A stretch of 64,000 nt of DNA, taken from the NCBI RefSeq assembly GCF_020551945.1, contig NZ_JAJBZH010000005.1, forward strand, positions 124,001-188,000, read 5' to 3'. A program made the position numbers and the translations under genes. Numbering within the stretch: the first letter of the stretch is position 1; every line of letters starts with the position of its first letter. This DNA comes from Cellulosimicrobium marinum (lineage in GTDB: Bacteria; Actinomycetota; Actinomycetes; Actinomycetales; Cellulomonadaceae). The notes beneath the pieces were generated by a model, which had not been told where the DNA came from, did no database searches, and saw nothing but the letters and a program-made list of their open reading frames with translations. Below, in pieces: positions 46,987-55,445 of the stretch.

Positions 46987-48012
46987 GTGCGCATCGGACT
47001 TCTCACGGGCGGCGGCGACTGCCCCGGGCTCAACGCGGCGATCCGTGCCGTGGTGAAGCAGGGGACGGGGGAGTACGGGCACACGATCATCGGCTTCCGC
47101 AACGGGTGGCGCGGCGTGGTCGACGGGGACGTGTTCCCCCTCGGGCGCCAGGACATCCGCAACGTGCTGCCCGTCGGCGGCACGCTGCTCGGGACGGCCC
47201 GCTTCCACCCGAGCACCGAGGACGGGAGCATGGACGCGGTGCTCGCGACGGTCGAGGCCGAGCGTCTCGACGCGCTCATCTGCATCGGCGGGGACGGCAC
47301 GCTGCACGCCGCGAGCCGGGTCGGCGAGGCGGGTGTCCCGATCGTCGCGATCCCCAAGACGATCGACAACGACGTCGAGGGCACGGACCTGTCGATCGGC
47401 TTCCACACCGCGGTGAACATCGCGACCGAGGCGCTCGACCGCGTGCACACGACGGCGGAGAGCCACAACCGGGTGATGGTCGTCGAGGTGATGGGTCGGC
47501 ACGCGGGGTGGATCGCGGTGAACTCGGGCATCGCGGGCGGTGCCGAGGTGGTGCTGGCGCCCGAGGAGCCGTTCGACATCGACCAGGTGGTGAAGTTCCT
47601 GCGGCACCGGCACCGCGCCCACGCGAACTTCTCGATCGTCGTGGTCGCGGAGGGTGCCGTGCCGCGCGCGGGGTCGTCGATGGAGTTCACGCAGCAGCTC
47701 GGGCGGTACGGGGAGATCGTCGCCGGCTCCGTGGGGGAGAGGGTCAGCGCCGAGATCGCCGAGCGCACGGGGTTCGACACCCGCCTCACGGTGCTGGGCC
47801 ACGTGCAGCGCGGCGGCGAGCCGACCCCGACGGACCGGATCCTCGGCAGCCGGTTCGGGGTGGCGGCGGTGGACGCGGTGAGCGCGGGCACGACGGGCGT
47901 CATGACGGCGCTGCGCGGCGAGCGCGTCGAGCTGGTCCCGCTGGCCGAGGTCGCCGGCCGGCCCAAGCGCGTCCCGGCCGAGCTCCTGCGGGTCGCGCAG
48001 GTCCTCGCCTGA
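46987..48012 (+). CDS. pfkA: 6-phosphofructokinase
   Basis: Phosphorylates fructose 6-phosphate to the 1,6-bisphosphate in glycolysis. 341 aa, the group III type usual in actinobacteria. Motifs: LLTGGGDCPGLNAAIR (phosphate donor loop), ICIGGDGTL, AIPKTIDNDVEGTD, VEVMGRHAGWIA and GHVQRGGEPT. The Gly in GGDG is the residue found in ATP-dependent enzymes; PPi-dependent relatives have Asp there. It therefore should use ATP although the PKTIDND motif is shared with the PPi group. GTG 46987 has CGGAGGACC upstream. Confidence 0.95.
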   Translation: MRIGLLTGGGDCPGLNAAIRAVVKQGTGEYGHTIIGFRNGWRGVVDGDVFPLGRQDIRNVLPVGGTLLGTARFHPSTEDGSMDAVLATVEAERLDALICIGGDGTLHAASRVGEAGVPIVAIPKTIDNDVEGTDLSIGFHTAVNIATEALDRVHTTAESHNRVMVVEVMGRHAGWIAVNSGIAGGAEVVLAPEEPFDIDQVVKFLRHRHRAHANFSIVVVAEGAVPRAGSSMEFTQQLGRYGEIVAGSVGERVSAEIAERTGFDTRLTVLGHVQRGGEPTPTDRILGSRFGVAAVDAVSAGTTGVMTALRGERVELVPLAEVAGRPKRVPAELLRVAQVLA

Positions 48013-48027
48013 GGACTCCGACCCGCG

Positions 48028-48057
48028 TTGACCCTGCGGTCGGCGCACGCGTAGGAT
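48028..48057 (+). promoter_or_regulatory. rpsA promoter TTGACC-N18-TAGGAT
   Basis: TTGACC (48028-48033) and TAGGAT (48052-48057) give a strong sigma-A promoter. Transcription from about 48064 leaves a leader of about 169 nt ahead of rpsA. Confidence 0.65.
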
Positions 48058-48232
48058 GGACGGCGGTGCATTGCGCCTGCCGTCTTGCCGTCCGACGTTC
48101 GACGCCCCGTCCGCCTGCCCCCGCAGGAGAGGTCCGGGACGTCCTGCGGTCGGGCGACCGTCCCGACGTCCTCGCGATCGCCGCACACCCTATCCGCACG
48201 ACTTCCCTGTCCGCATCGGAGCATCGAACTCA

Positions 48233-49726
48233 ATGACCATCTCTACCCCCGCGAAGTCCGCACCCCAGGTCGCCGTCAACGACATCGGCACCGAGGAGGA
48301 CTTCCTCGCCGCCGTCGACGCGACCATCAAGTACTTCAACGACGGCGACATCGTCGAAGGCACGATCGTCAAGGTGGACCGCGACGAGGTCCTCCTCGAC
48401 ATCGGCTACAAGACCGAGGGCGTCATCCCCTCCCGCGAGCTGTCCATCAAGCACGACGTGGACCCCGGTGAGGTCGTCAACGTCGGCGACGCGGTCGAGG
48501 CCCTCGTCCTCCAGAAGGAGGACAAGGAAGGCCGTCTGATCCTGTCCAAGAAGCGCGCCCAGTACGAGCGCGCGTGGGGCACGATCGAGAAGATCAAGGA
48601 AGAGGACGGCGTCGTCACCGGCACCGTCATCGAGGTCGTCAAGGGTGGCCTCATCCTCGACATCGGCCTGCGCGGCTTCCTCCCGGCCTCCCTCGTGGAG
48701 ATGCGTCGCGTCCGCGACCTCCAGCCGTACGTCGGCAAGGAGATCGAGGCGAAGATCATCGAGCTCGACAAGAACCGCAACAACGTCGTGCTCTCGCGCC
48801 GTGCGTGGCTCGAGCAGACGCAGTCCGAGGTCCGCTCCACCTTCCTGCAGACGCTGCAGAAGGGCCAGGTGCGCCCCGGTGTCGTCTCCTCGATCGTCAA
48901 CTTCGGTGCGTTCGTGGACCTCGGCGGCGTCGACGGCCTCGTGCACGTCTCCGAGCTGTCCTGGAAGCACATCGACCACCCGTCCGAGGTCGTCGAGGTC
49001 GGCCAGGAGGTCACGGTCGAGGTCCTCGACGTCGACTTCGACCGCGAGCGCGTCTCCCTGTCGCTCAAGGCGACGCAGGAGGACCCGTGGCAGACGTTCG
49101 CCCGGACCCACGCGATCGGTCAGGTCGTGCCGGGCAAGGTCACCAAGCTCGTCCCGTTCGGTGCGTTCGTGCGCGTCGAGGACGGCATCGAGGGCCTCGT
49201 GCACATCTCCGAGCTCGCCGTCCGCCACGTCGAGCTGCCGGAGCAGGTCGTCAACGTCGGTGACGAGGTCTTCGTCAAGGTCATCGACATCGACCTCGAG
49301 CGTCGCCGCATCTCGCTGTCGCTCAAGCAGGCCAACGAGGGCGTGGACCCGGAGTCCGAGGACTTCGACCCGGCGCTCTACGGCATGGCCGCCGAGTACG
49401 ACGAGCAGGGGAACTACAAGTACCCCGAGGGCTTCGACCCCGAGACCAACGAGTGGCTCGAGGGCTTCGAGGCGCAGCGCGAGGCGTGGGAGGCGGAGTA
49501 CGCCAAGGCGCACGAGCGCTGGGAGGCGCACCGCAAGCAGGTCGCCGAGGCGCTCAAGGCCGACTACGAGTCCGCGTCGGGCGACACCGCCGCGTCGTCG
49601 TCCTCGTCGTCGTCGTCCGCGGGCGGCAGCACGTCCTACTCGTCGGCCCCGGCCGCCGAGGCCACGGGCACGCTCGCCTCGGACGAGGCGCTCGCCGCGC
49701 TCCGCGAGAAGCTCACCGGCAACTGA
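48233..49726 (+). CDS. rpsA: 30S ribosomal protein S1
   Basis: RNA-binding protein of the small subunit that helps mRNA loading. 497 aa. It has four S1 domains of about 70 residues each (starting near DIVEGTIVKVDRDEVLLDIG, GVVTGTVIEVVKGGLILDIG, GVVSSIVNFGAFVDLGGVDG and GKVTKLVPFGAFVRVEDGIE), the actinobacterial number, against six in E. coli. The tail beyond residue 370 is acidic, then a poly-Ser stretch of eight residues encoded by a TCG repeat. ATG 48233 lacks a Shine-Dalgarno sequence (GCATCGAACTCA precedes it), which suits S1 autoregulation as known in other bacteria. A strong terminator follows. Confidence 0.97.
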   Translation: MTISTPAKSAPQVAVNDIGTEEDFLAAVDATIKYFNDGDIVEGTIVKVDRDEVLLDIGYKTEGVIPSRELSIKHDVDPGEVVNVGDAVEALVLQKEDKEGRLILSKKRAQYERAWGTIEKIKEEDGVVTGTVIEVVKGGLILDIGLRGFLPASLVEMRRVRDLQPYVGKEIEAKIIELDKNRNNVVLSRRAWLEQTQSEVRSTFLQTLQKGQVRPGVVSSIVNFGAFVDLGGVDGLVHVSELSWKHIDHPSEVVEVGQEVTVEVLDVDFDRERVSLSLKATQEDPWQTFARTHAIGQVVPGKVTKLVPFGAFVRVEDGIEGLVHISELAVRHVELPEQVVNVGDEVFVKVIDIDLERRRISLSLKQANEGVDPESEDFDPALYGMAAEYDEQGNYKYPEGFDPETNEWLEGFEAQREAWEAEYAKAHERWEAHRKQVAEALKADYESASGDTAASSSSSSSSAGGSTSYSSAPAAEATGTLASDEALAALREKLTGN

Positions 49727-49764
49727 TCCCGCCGCGGCCCGCACCGGGCCGCGACCGGACAGCA

Positions 49765-49800
49765 CGAAGGCCCGTCACCCCTCGGGGTGGCGGGCCTTCG
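49765..49800. terminator. Bidirectional terminator between rpsA and ABC exporter
   Basis: CGAAGGCCCG ... CGGGCCTTCG forms the outer stem, continued inward by a T-G wobble and CACCC/GGGTG around a CTCG loop. It lies between convergent genes and can serve both. Confidence 0.75.
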
Positions 49801-49842
49801 CCGTGGGTGGCGTTCGGCGCGGCGCGCTCCCTTGCCGCGGCG

Positions 49843-51759
49843 TCAGGCGGCGGGCAGCGCAGATTCTGCGAACTGCGTGCGGTAGAGCGCGGCGTACCGA
49901 CCGTCGGCGGCCAGCAGGTCGGCGTGGGTACCGGTCTCCACGACCCGGCCGGCGTCGAGGACGACGATGAGGTCGGCCTCGCGGACCGTCGAGAGGCGGT
50001 GGGCGATGACGAGCGAGGTCCGCCCTCGCAGCGCCTCGGCGAGCGCCGCCTGGACGGCCGCCTCCGACCCCGAGTCGAGGTGCGCCGTCGCCTCGTCGAG
50101 CACGACCAGGTCCGGGGCCTTGAGGAAGACGCGGGCGATCGCGAGGCGCTGGCGCTCCCCGCCGGAGAGGCGGTACCCCCGGTCGCCGACGACGGTCTCG
50201 AGCCCGGCCGGGAGCCTGGCGACGACGTCCCACACGTGCGCGCGACGCAGCGCCGTCTCGATCTCGGCGTCCGTCGCGTCGTGCTTGGCGTAGCGCAGGT
50301 TCTCCGCGATCGTGTCGTGGAAGAGGTGGGCCTCCTGCGTGACCACGCCGACGGCGTCGTGCAGGCTCGCCTGGGAGACGTCGCGCAGGTCGCGTCCGGC
50401 GATGCGCACGCTGCCGCCCGTCGGGTCGTACATGCGGGTCACGAGCTGGGAGACGGTCGTCTTGCCCGCGCCGGAGGCGCCGACGAGCGCGACCATGGAC
50501 CCGGCGGGGACGGCGAAGGACACGTCGGTGATCGTGTCGCCCGTCGGCTCGACCCCGTCGAGGGCGACGGACTCGAGGGACGCGAGGGACACCTCGGCCG
50601 CGGCGGGGTAGCGGAACGTCACGTGGTCGAGCTCGAGGCTCGCCCCCGCCCGGTCGACGTCGTCGGCGAGGTCGCGAGCGTCCGGCGCGTCGGTCACGGT
50701 GGGTTCGAGATCGAGGACCTCGAGGACGCGCTCGAAGCTCACGAGCGCGGTCATGACGTCGACCTGGACGTTGGACATCGCGGTGAGCGGGCCGTAGAGC
50801 CGCCCGAGGTAGGCGGTGAGGGCGACCACCGTCCCGACCGTCAGGGAGCCGCCGATCGCCATGACGCCGCCGATGCCGTAGACGATCGCGACGGCGACGG
50901 ACGCTACGACGGTGAGCCCGACGCGGAAGACGGTCCCGTACATGGCCTGGCGCACGCCGATGTCGCGTACCCGGCCGGCCTGCGAGGCGAAGCGGGCGGA
51001 CTCGCGGCCCGGGTCGCCGAACACCTTGACGAGGTGGGCGCCCGCGACGTTGAAGCGCTCGTTCATCGTCTGCGCGGCCTCGGCGTTGAGCTCGTAGCTC
51101 TCCCGGGTGATCGCGGCGAGGCGTCGGCCGACCCAGCGGGCCGGGAGCACGAACGCGGGGAGGAGCGTGAGCGCGAGGAGCGTGAGCTGCCAGGACATGG
51201 TGAGCATGGCGGCGAGCACGAAGACGACCGTGAGGAGGTTGGAGAAGACGTTCGACAGCGTGGAGGTGAACGCCTGCTGCGCGCCGAGCACGTCCCCGTT
51301 GAGGCGTTGGACGAGCGCGCCGGTGCGCGTGCGGCTGAAGAAGGCGAGGGGCATGCGCTGGACGTGGTCGAAGACGGCGGTGCGCAGGTCGACGATGAGC
51401 CCTTCCCCGATGCGTGCCGAGAACCAGCGCTGGGCGACGCCGAGCGCTCCGGACAGCACGGCGATCCCGGCGGCCACGAGGGCGAGGCGCACGACGACGT
51501 CGGTGCGGCCCGGGGTGATGCCGTCGTCGATGATCCGCTGGAAGAGGAGGGGGGTGACCGCGCCGGCGGCCGCGTCGACGGAGATGAGAACGAGGAAGGC
51601 GGCGAGAGCGCCCCGGTAGGGTCGGGCGAAGCCGAGCACGCGTCGGACGGTGCCGCGGTGCAGCCGCTGCCGGGCGACGGTGGCGTCCTGGCGGAACGAG
51701 CGCATGCCGCGGCCGCCCGGACCGGTTCCTGCCGCCGCGAAGGGGGAGTGGTACGTCAT
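49843..51759 (-). CDS. ABC-type exporter (membrane-ATPase fusion), MarR-linked
   Basis: 638 aa half-transporter expected to work as a homodimer. A membrane domain with six helices (about 60-350) precedes an NBD with canonical Walker A GASGAGKTT, Q-loop VTQEAHLF, signature RLSGGERQR, Walker B LVVLDEATA and H-loop LVIAHRLST. The family includes lipid and multidrug exporters. ATG 51759 is preceded by GGGAGG. It diverges from a MarR-family gene, and a clear palindromic site lies between the two starts, so drug- or ligand-induced expression is likely. Confidence 0.92.
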   Translation of the reverse strand: MTYHSPFAAAGTGPGGRGMRSFRQDATVARQRLHRGTVRRVLGFARPYRGALAAFLVLISVDAAAGAVTPLLFQRIIDDGITPGRTDVVVRLALVAAGIAVLSGALGVAQRWFSARIGEGLIVDLRTAVFDHVQRMPLAFFSRTRTGALVQRLNGDVLGAQQAFTSTLSNVFSNLLTVVFVLAAMLTMSWQLTLLALTLLPAFVLPARWVGRRLAAITRESYELNAEAAQTMNERFNVAGAHLVKVFGDPGRESARFASQAGRVRDIGVRQAMYGTVFRVGLTVVASVAVAIVYGIGGVMAIGGSLTVGTVVALTAYLGRLYGPLTAMSNVQVDVMTALVSFERVLEVLDLEPTVTDAPDARDLADDVDRAGASLELDHVTFRYPAAAEVSLASLESVALDGVEPTGDTITDVSFAVPAGSMVALVGASGAGKTTVSQLVTRMYDPTGGSVRIAGRDLRDVSQASLHDAVGVVTQEAHLFHDTIAENLRYAKHDATDAEIETALRRAHVWDVVARLPAGLETVVGDRGYRLSGGERQRLAIARVFLKAPDLVVLDEATAHLDSGSEAAVQAALAEALRGRTSLVIAHRLSTVREADLIVVLDAGRVVETGTHADLLAADGRYAALYRTQFAESALPAA

Positions 51760-51847
51760 CTGGCCTCCCGGGGGGTGGGAGCGCAGCGTCACCGTCGCGG
51801 CGGGGGCGCCGCGACGGGGTGCGGGCAGGGCTCGCAGTGCGCAGATC

Positions 51848-51880
51848 GATAGTGAGCGTAACTCACTATGAGTGACTATC
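51848..51880. promoter_or_regulatory. MarR-type operator, overlapping palindromes
   Basis: ATAGTGAG-CGTAA-CTCACTAT (51849-51869) is a perfect dyad. A second dyad, CACT-ATG-AGTG, overlaps its right side, and outer GATAGT/ACTATC arms span 51848-51880. It is AT-richer than its surroundings and sits between the ABC exporter and marR starts. Confidence 0.75.
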
Positions 51881-51900
51881 ACAACGGTGACTGATCCCGG

Positions 51901-51906
51901 TAGGCT
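51901..51906 (+). promoter_or_regulatory. -10 element TAGGCT, leaderless marR promoter
   Basis: TAGGCT ends 6 nt before GTG 51913. The operator lies directly upstream, over the -35 region. Confidence 0.5.
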
Positions 51907-51912
51907 CGCGCC

Positions 51913-52401
51913 GTGAGCGACCACGAGTCCCCGGGCCCGGCGGACACCGCGGTGCCCGCGGCGGAGATCCCGGTGCCGGAGGAGGCCGACGAGTTCCTCG
52001 CCCTCCTGCACACCGCGCTGCACGCGGTGCGCCGCGAGGCGAGCGAGCACCTCGGTCCCACGGGGACCACCCCGGGCCAGTACCGGCTCCTGCGCCACCT
52101 CGCCCGGTGCGACGCCCCCTGTCGGCTGGGTGCCGTCGCGGCCGCGCTCGACGTCGCACCACGGTCGGTGACCTCGAAGGTGGACGACGCCGAGGCGGCC
52201 GGCCTCGTGGAGCGCACCCCGGATCCGGCGGACCGGCGCGCCACGCTCGTCGCGCTCACGTCGCGCGGCCGGGACGTCGTCGCGCAGGTCGGTGCGCGGA
52301 GGTCGGACGGCGCGGGGACGCTCCTGGCGCGCCTCGGCCCGGACGACCGGCGCGAGCTGCTCCGCCTCCTGCGGACCGTCGCCGGCACCGCGACCGGCTG
52401 A
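51913..52401 (+). CDS. MarR-family transcriptional regulator
   Basis: Dimeric winged-helix regulator, 162 aa. The helix-turn-helix and wing are in GQYRLLRHLARCDAPCRLGA, DVAPRSVTSKVDDAEAAGLV and RTPDPADRRATLVALTSRG (the D-x-R-R wing signature). Terminal helices form the dimer interface. It probably represses itself and the divergent ABC exporter through the dyad at 51848-51880. The inducer is unknown. GTG 51913 is leaderless. The next gene, coaE, is independently initiated 50 bp later. Confidence 0.92.
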   Translation: MSDHESPGPADTAVPAAEIPVPEEADEFLALLHTALHAVRREASEHLGPTGTTPGQYRLLRHLARCDAPCRLGAVAAALDVAPRSVTSKVDDAEAAGLVERTPDPADRRATLVALTSRGRDVVAQVGARRSDGAGTLLARLGPDDRRELLRLLRTVAGTATG

Positions 52402-52439
52402 CCGGATCCGCCCGGCGTTGCCGCGGGCGCCCCGGCTGG

Positions 52440-52445
52440 CAGGAT
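52440..52445 (+). promoter_or_regulatory. -10 element CAGGAT, leaderless coaE promoter
   Basis: CAGGAT ends 6 nt before ATG 52452. Confidence 0.5.
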
Positions 52446-52451
52446 GGGTCC

Positions 52452-53078
52452 ATGTTCCGCATCGGCCTGACCGGAGGGATCGCGGCCGGCAAGTCCGTCG
52501 CCCTCGCACGCTTCGCCGAGCAGGGTGCGGTCGTGATCGACTACGACCTGCTCTCCCGGGAGGCGGTCGCCCCGGGGAGCGTGGGCCTCGACGAGGTCGT
52601 CGAGGCTTTCGGGGCCGACGTGCTCGCCGCCGACGGCTCGCTCGACCGCGCCGCCCTCGGCGACAGGGTCTTCGCCGACGCCGCCGCACGGGAGCGCCTC
52701 AACGCGGTCGTGCACCCCGAGGTACGGCGCCTGGCGGCGGAGCGCGAGGCCGCGGCCGCCGCCGCCGACCCCCGCGCCGTCGTCGTGCACGACGTCCCGC
52801 TGCTCGTCGAGACGGGTGACCCCGACCACTTCCATCTCGTCGTCGTCGTGCACACGCCAGCGGACCAGCGCGCCGAGCGGCTCGCCGCGCGCGGCCTCGA
52901 CGAGGACGCGGCGCGGGCTCGCCTCGCCGCCCAGGCCGACGACGACGCGCGCCTCGCGGTCGCGGACGTGACGCTCGACGGCACGGGCTCCCCGGACGAC
53001 CTGCGCGCGCAGGTCGACGAGCTGTGGGCGAAGGTCTGCCACGAGCTCGACGAGGAGAGCGCGGAGGACGAGGCATGA
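52452..53078 (+). CDS. coaE: Dephospho-CoA kinase
   Basis: Last step of coenzyme A synthesis: phosphorylates the 3'-OH of dephospho-CoA. 208 aa. The P-loop is GLTGGIAAGKS, the substrate-binding block VIDYDLLSREAVAPGS, and the LID region is HTPADQRAERLAARGLDEDAARARLAAQ. The C-terminal UPF0157/GrpB domain found in mycobacterial CoaE is absent. It follows the conserved rpsA-coaE-uvrB order, with marR and the exporter inserted. It overlaps the pcp gene by ATGA. Confidence 0.95.
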   Translation: MFRIGLTGGIAAGKSVALARFAEQGAVVIDYDLLSREAVAPGSVGLDEVVEAFGADVLAADGSLDRAALGDRVFADAAARERLNAVVHPEVRRLAAEREAAAAAADPRAVVVHDVPLLVETGDPDHFHLVVVVHTPADQRAERLAARGLDEDAARARLAAQADDDARLAVADVTLDGTGSPDDLRAQVDELWAKVCHELDEESAEDEA

Positions 53079-53692
53079 CGGTCCTCGTGAGCGGGTTCGA
53101 GCCGTTCGGCGGCGGGACGGCGAACCCGTCCTGGGAGACTGCGCGGGAGCTCGCCGCGCGCGGTCGCGAGCTGGTGGGGGTCGACGTCGCGGCCGTCCGG
53201 CTCCCGGTGACGTTCGCCGGGGCGTGGCCCGTGCTCGCGGAGGCGATCCGTGAGCACGGGCCGGACGTCGTGGTGGCGCTCGGGCTCGCCGGAGGCTCGC
53301 GGGGGATGCGTCTGGAGCGGGTCGCGATCGACGTGCTCGACGCCCGTATCCCCGACAACGACGGGGCGGCGCCCGTCGACGAACCGGTCGTCCCCGGCGG
53401 CCCGGCCGCCTACTGGTCCGGGCTCCCGCTGAAGTCCGCGCTCGCCGCGCTGCGGGCGCTCGACGTCCCGGCCGAGGTGTCGAACACGGCGGGGACGTAC
53501 GTCTGCAACGCGACGTTCTACCACCTCATGCACCACGCGGCGGGCACCCCGGGGCTGCGTGCCGGGTTCGTCCACGTGCCGCCCGCCGAGGTCCTGGCGG
53601 TCGACGCGCAGGTCCTCGCGACCGCCGCGGTCGTCCGTGCGGCACTGGTGGGCGGACGCGAGCCCGTGCTCGCGGCGGGCGCCCTGGACTGA
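53075..53692 (+). CDS. pcp: Pyroglutamyl-peptidase I (pyrrolidone carboxyl peptidase)
   Basis: Cysteine peptidase (C15) that removes N-terminal pyroglutamate. 205 aa. The start VLVSGFEPFGG is the family N-terminus. The catalytic Glu is in RLERVAID, the Cys in AGTYVCNATFYHLMH and the His in FVHVPP. The ATG overlaps the coaE stop (ATGA), with GGAGGACGAGG upstream, so the two are coupled. A strong hairpin follows and faces the anchored-protein gene. Confidence 0.95.
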   Translation: MTVLVSGFEPFGGGTANPSWETARELAARGRELVGVDVAAVRLPVTFAGAWPVLAEAIREHGPDVVVALGLAGGSRGMRLERVAIDVLDARIPDNDGAAPVDEPVVPGGPAAYWSGLPLKSALAALRALDVPAEVSNTAGTYVCNATFYHLMHHAAGTPGLRAGFVHVPPAEVLAVDAQVLATAAVVRAALVGGREPVLAAGALD

Positions 53693-53718
53693 GGTCGCGT
53701 CCTCGGCCCGGCACGACG

Positions 53719-53754
53719 ACGGACGGCGCGCCCCCGAGGGAGCGCGCCGTCCGT
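53719..53754. terminator. 13-bp bidirectional terminator after pcp
   Basis: Arms 53719-53731 (ACGGACGGCGCGC) and 53742-53754 are perfectly complementary with a 10-nt loop, between convergent genes. Confidence 0.75.
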
Positions 53755-53793
53755 GCGATCTGCGGAGCCCGTCGCCGGGCGCCGCCGGTGGTG

Positions 53794-55230
53794 TCAGCCC
53801 TGGGCGCGGCGTCGCGCCGCGACGACCAGGAGGACGGCGCCGCCACCGAGGAGGAGCGTGGCGAGCGTCGCGAGCAGGGCGACCGACGCACCGGTCGAGG
53901 CCAGGCCGGAGCCCTCCTCGTCCGCGGTCGTGGGGGTCGACTCCTCGGACGGCGTGGTGTCGTCCTCGTCGGCGACCGGCGTCGCGGTCACGCTCTCCTC
54001 GGGCGCCGGCGTGGTCTCGGGCTCCTCGACGAGCGGGGTGCTCGGGTCCTCCGGCGTCTCGGTGGGCTCCGTCGGGTCCGGCGTCTCGGTGGGCTCGGTC
54101 GGGTCGACCGGCTCCTCGGGCTCGGTGATCTGGGGCTCCGGGGTGCAGTCGAGCTCCTCGGTGCCGGTCCACGGGTAGTTGTGGTGCTCGAGACCGTTGG
54201 TGCCCTCGCCGCCGAAGGTCAGGTCGCCGCCGACCCAGAGCCGGCCGTTGGTGTGCGTGCGCTGCGCCACGACGGAGTCCGCCGACGGCACGAGGACGCT
54301 GCCGACGAGCTGGCTCGGGGCGGAGGCGAGGCCCAGGTCGACGCTGGTCGCGTCGGCGAAGTTCCACAGGGTGCGCGCGGCGGTGTTGCCGATCCCGTCG
54401 GACGCGGGGCCGTCGACCCGGTTCGCGATGTCGTCGACCGCGGTGTGCACGACGCGGTAGTCGACGTCCGTGCCGGAGACGTTGACGACGACCGGGGCGG
54501 AGCCCGTGCCGACGAACAGCAGCTCGGTCGCGGTCGCGAGCTGCGCGGCCGTGACGTCGAAGACGTGGAGGTCGGCGCCGGCCGAGGCGCGGAGCGTGAG
54601 GCGCGGACGCTCGAAGGTCGTGGTCCCGTTCGCGTCGAGACCGGCGAGGCCGGCGGAGACCGTGCCGAGCGTGTCGACGAGCGCGCCGAGGGAGGCGGCG
54701 ACGTCCGGGCCCTCCTGCGCATACAGGTCCCCGCCGTTGAGCTCGAACGCCGTGCTGGGCTCGATGGCTCCGCCCGCGACCGCGTTGCCGCCGGACGCGC
54801 CGTCCGCGCCGACGATCCCGTGCCCGACGTCGACGCGCGACCCGGTCGCGTCGATCGCTCCGCCCGCGACGAGCATGTCGCTCCCGGCCGGGGGGACGAT
54901 CTGCGAGCCGCCGCCCGCGCGGCCCACGTTGAGCAGGTCGCCGGTGGCGACGCGGACGTCGCCGAGGACGGCGAGGACGCCCTCGCTCTCCTTCGCGCCG
55001 GGGAGCGCGGTGTAGTCGCCGCCGACGAGGACGGCGACGCCGGAGTCGTGGAACAGCGGGTCCGACGTGGAGATGCCGGGGAACGTCCCGTCCGCGGGGC
55101 ACGTGTCGGCCGGGTTCGCCGGCGCGGCGACGGCGACGGACGGTGCGACGAGAGCGGTGGTCACGAGCGCGATCCCGGTGCCGGCGGCAGCGAGGAGGCG
55201 ACCGCGACGGTGCGCGGCAGGACGGGGCAT
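53794..55230 (-). CDS. Choice-of-anchor A family protein with sortase-type anchor
   Basis: Predicted secreted surface protein, 478 aa. Signal peptide: RRGRLLAAAG then GIALVTTALVAPSVAVA, cleaved after AVA or AAP. Residues 45-340 match the choice-of-anchor A domain: VLVGGDYTALPGAKESEGVLAV-type start, GDLLNVGRAGGGSQ, FVGTGSAPVVVNVSGTDVDY and LWVGGDLTFGGEG. A Pro/Thr/Glu-rich wall-spanning region follows (VDPTEPTETP repeats). The end has LASTG, a hydrophobic helix and RRRAQG, the layout of a sortase substrate; LAxTG is typical of class E sortases. No sortase is in the window. The gene has its own promoter and terminator. The function of the ectodomain is unknown. Confidence 0.87.
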   Translation of the reverse strand: MPRPAAHRRGRLLAAAGTGIALVTTALVAPSVAVAAPANPADTCPADGTFPGISTSDPLFHDSGVAVLVGGDYTALPGAKESEGVLAVLGDVRVATGDLLNVGRAGGGSQIVPPAGSDMLVAGGAIDATGSRVDVGHGIVGADGASGGNAVAGGAIEPSTAFELNGGDLYAQEGPDVAASLGALVDTLGTVSAGLAGLDANGTTTFERPRLTLRASAGADLHVFDVTAAQLATATELLFVGTGSAPVVVNVSGTDVDYRVVHTAVDDIANRVDGPASDGIGNTAARTLWNFADATSVDLGLASAPSQLVGSVLVPSADSVVAQRTHTNGRLWVGGDLTFGGEGTNGLEHHNYPWTGTEELDCTPEPQITEPEEPVDPTEPTETPDPTEPTETPEDPSTPLVEEPETTPAPEESVTATPVADEDDTTPSEESTPTTADEEGSGLASTGASVALLATLATLLLGGGAVLLVVAARRRAQG

Positions 55231-55303
55231 GGGTGCTCCAGGGTCACGAGGGGCGGCGGAGGCGCGTCCTCGACCTCGAGGAAGACGGCGCCGTGGTGAC
55301 TGG

Positions 55304-55333
55304 ACCCTAGGGCTAACGCACCACTCCGTCCAA
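55304..55333 (-). promoter_or_regulatory. Promoter of the anchored protein, TTGGAC-N18-TAGGGT
   Basis: On the minus strand TTGGAC (55333-55328) and TAGGGT (55309-55304) are 18 bp apart. A start near 55297 gives a leader of about 67 nt with GGAG before ATG 55230. Confidence 0.5.
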
Positions 55334-55433
55334 ATTACGGGCGGGTGATTTGCCCGAGCGTGCGCCGACCGCTCGACGACCGCTCCGGGCGGGGTGCGGG
55401 GCCGACCGGGCGCCGGTGTGGGCGGCGGGTCGT

Positions 55434-55439
55434 ACGGTG
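55434..55439 (+). promoter_or_regulatory. -10 element TACGGT, leaderless uvrB promoter
   Basis: TACGGT ends 6 nt before ATG 55446. No SOS (LexA) box was recognised beside it. Confidence 0.5.
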
Positions 55440-55445
55440 GGACGC

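Noticed and set aside
49453-51852. A 799-codon plus-strand frame opposite the ABC exporter
   Set aside because: Antisense shadow; crosses the rpsA terminator and has no domain.
55350-55445. Longer N-terminus for UvrB
   Set aside because: The extra residues are not family-like and precede the -10 element; ATG 55446 fits both.
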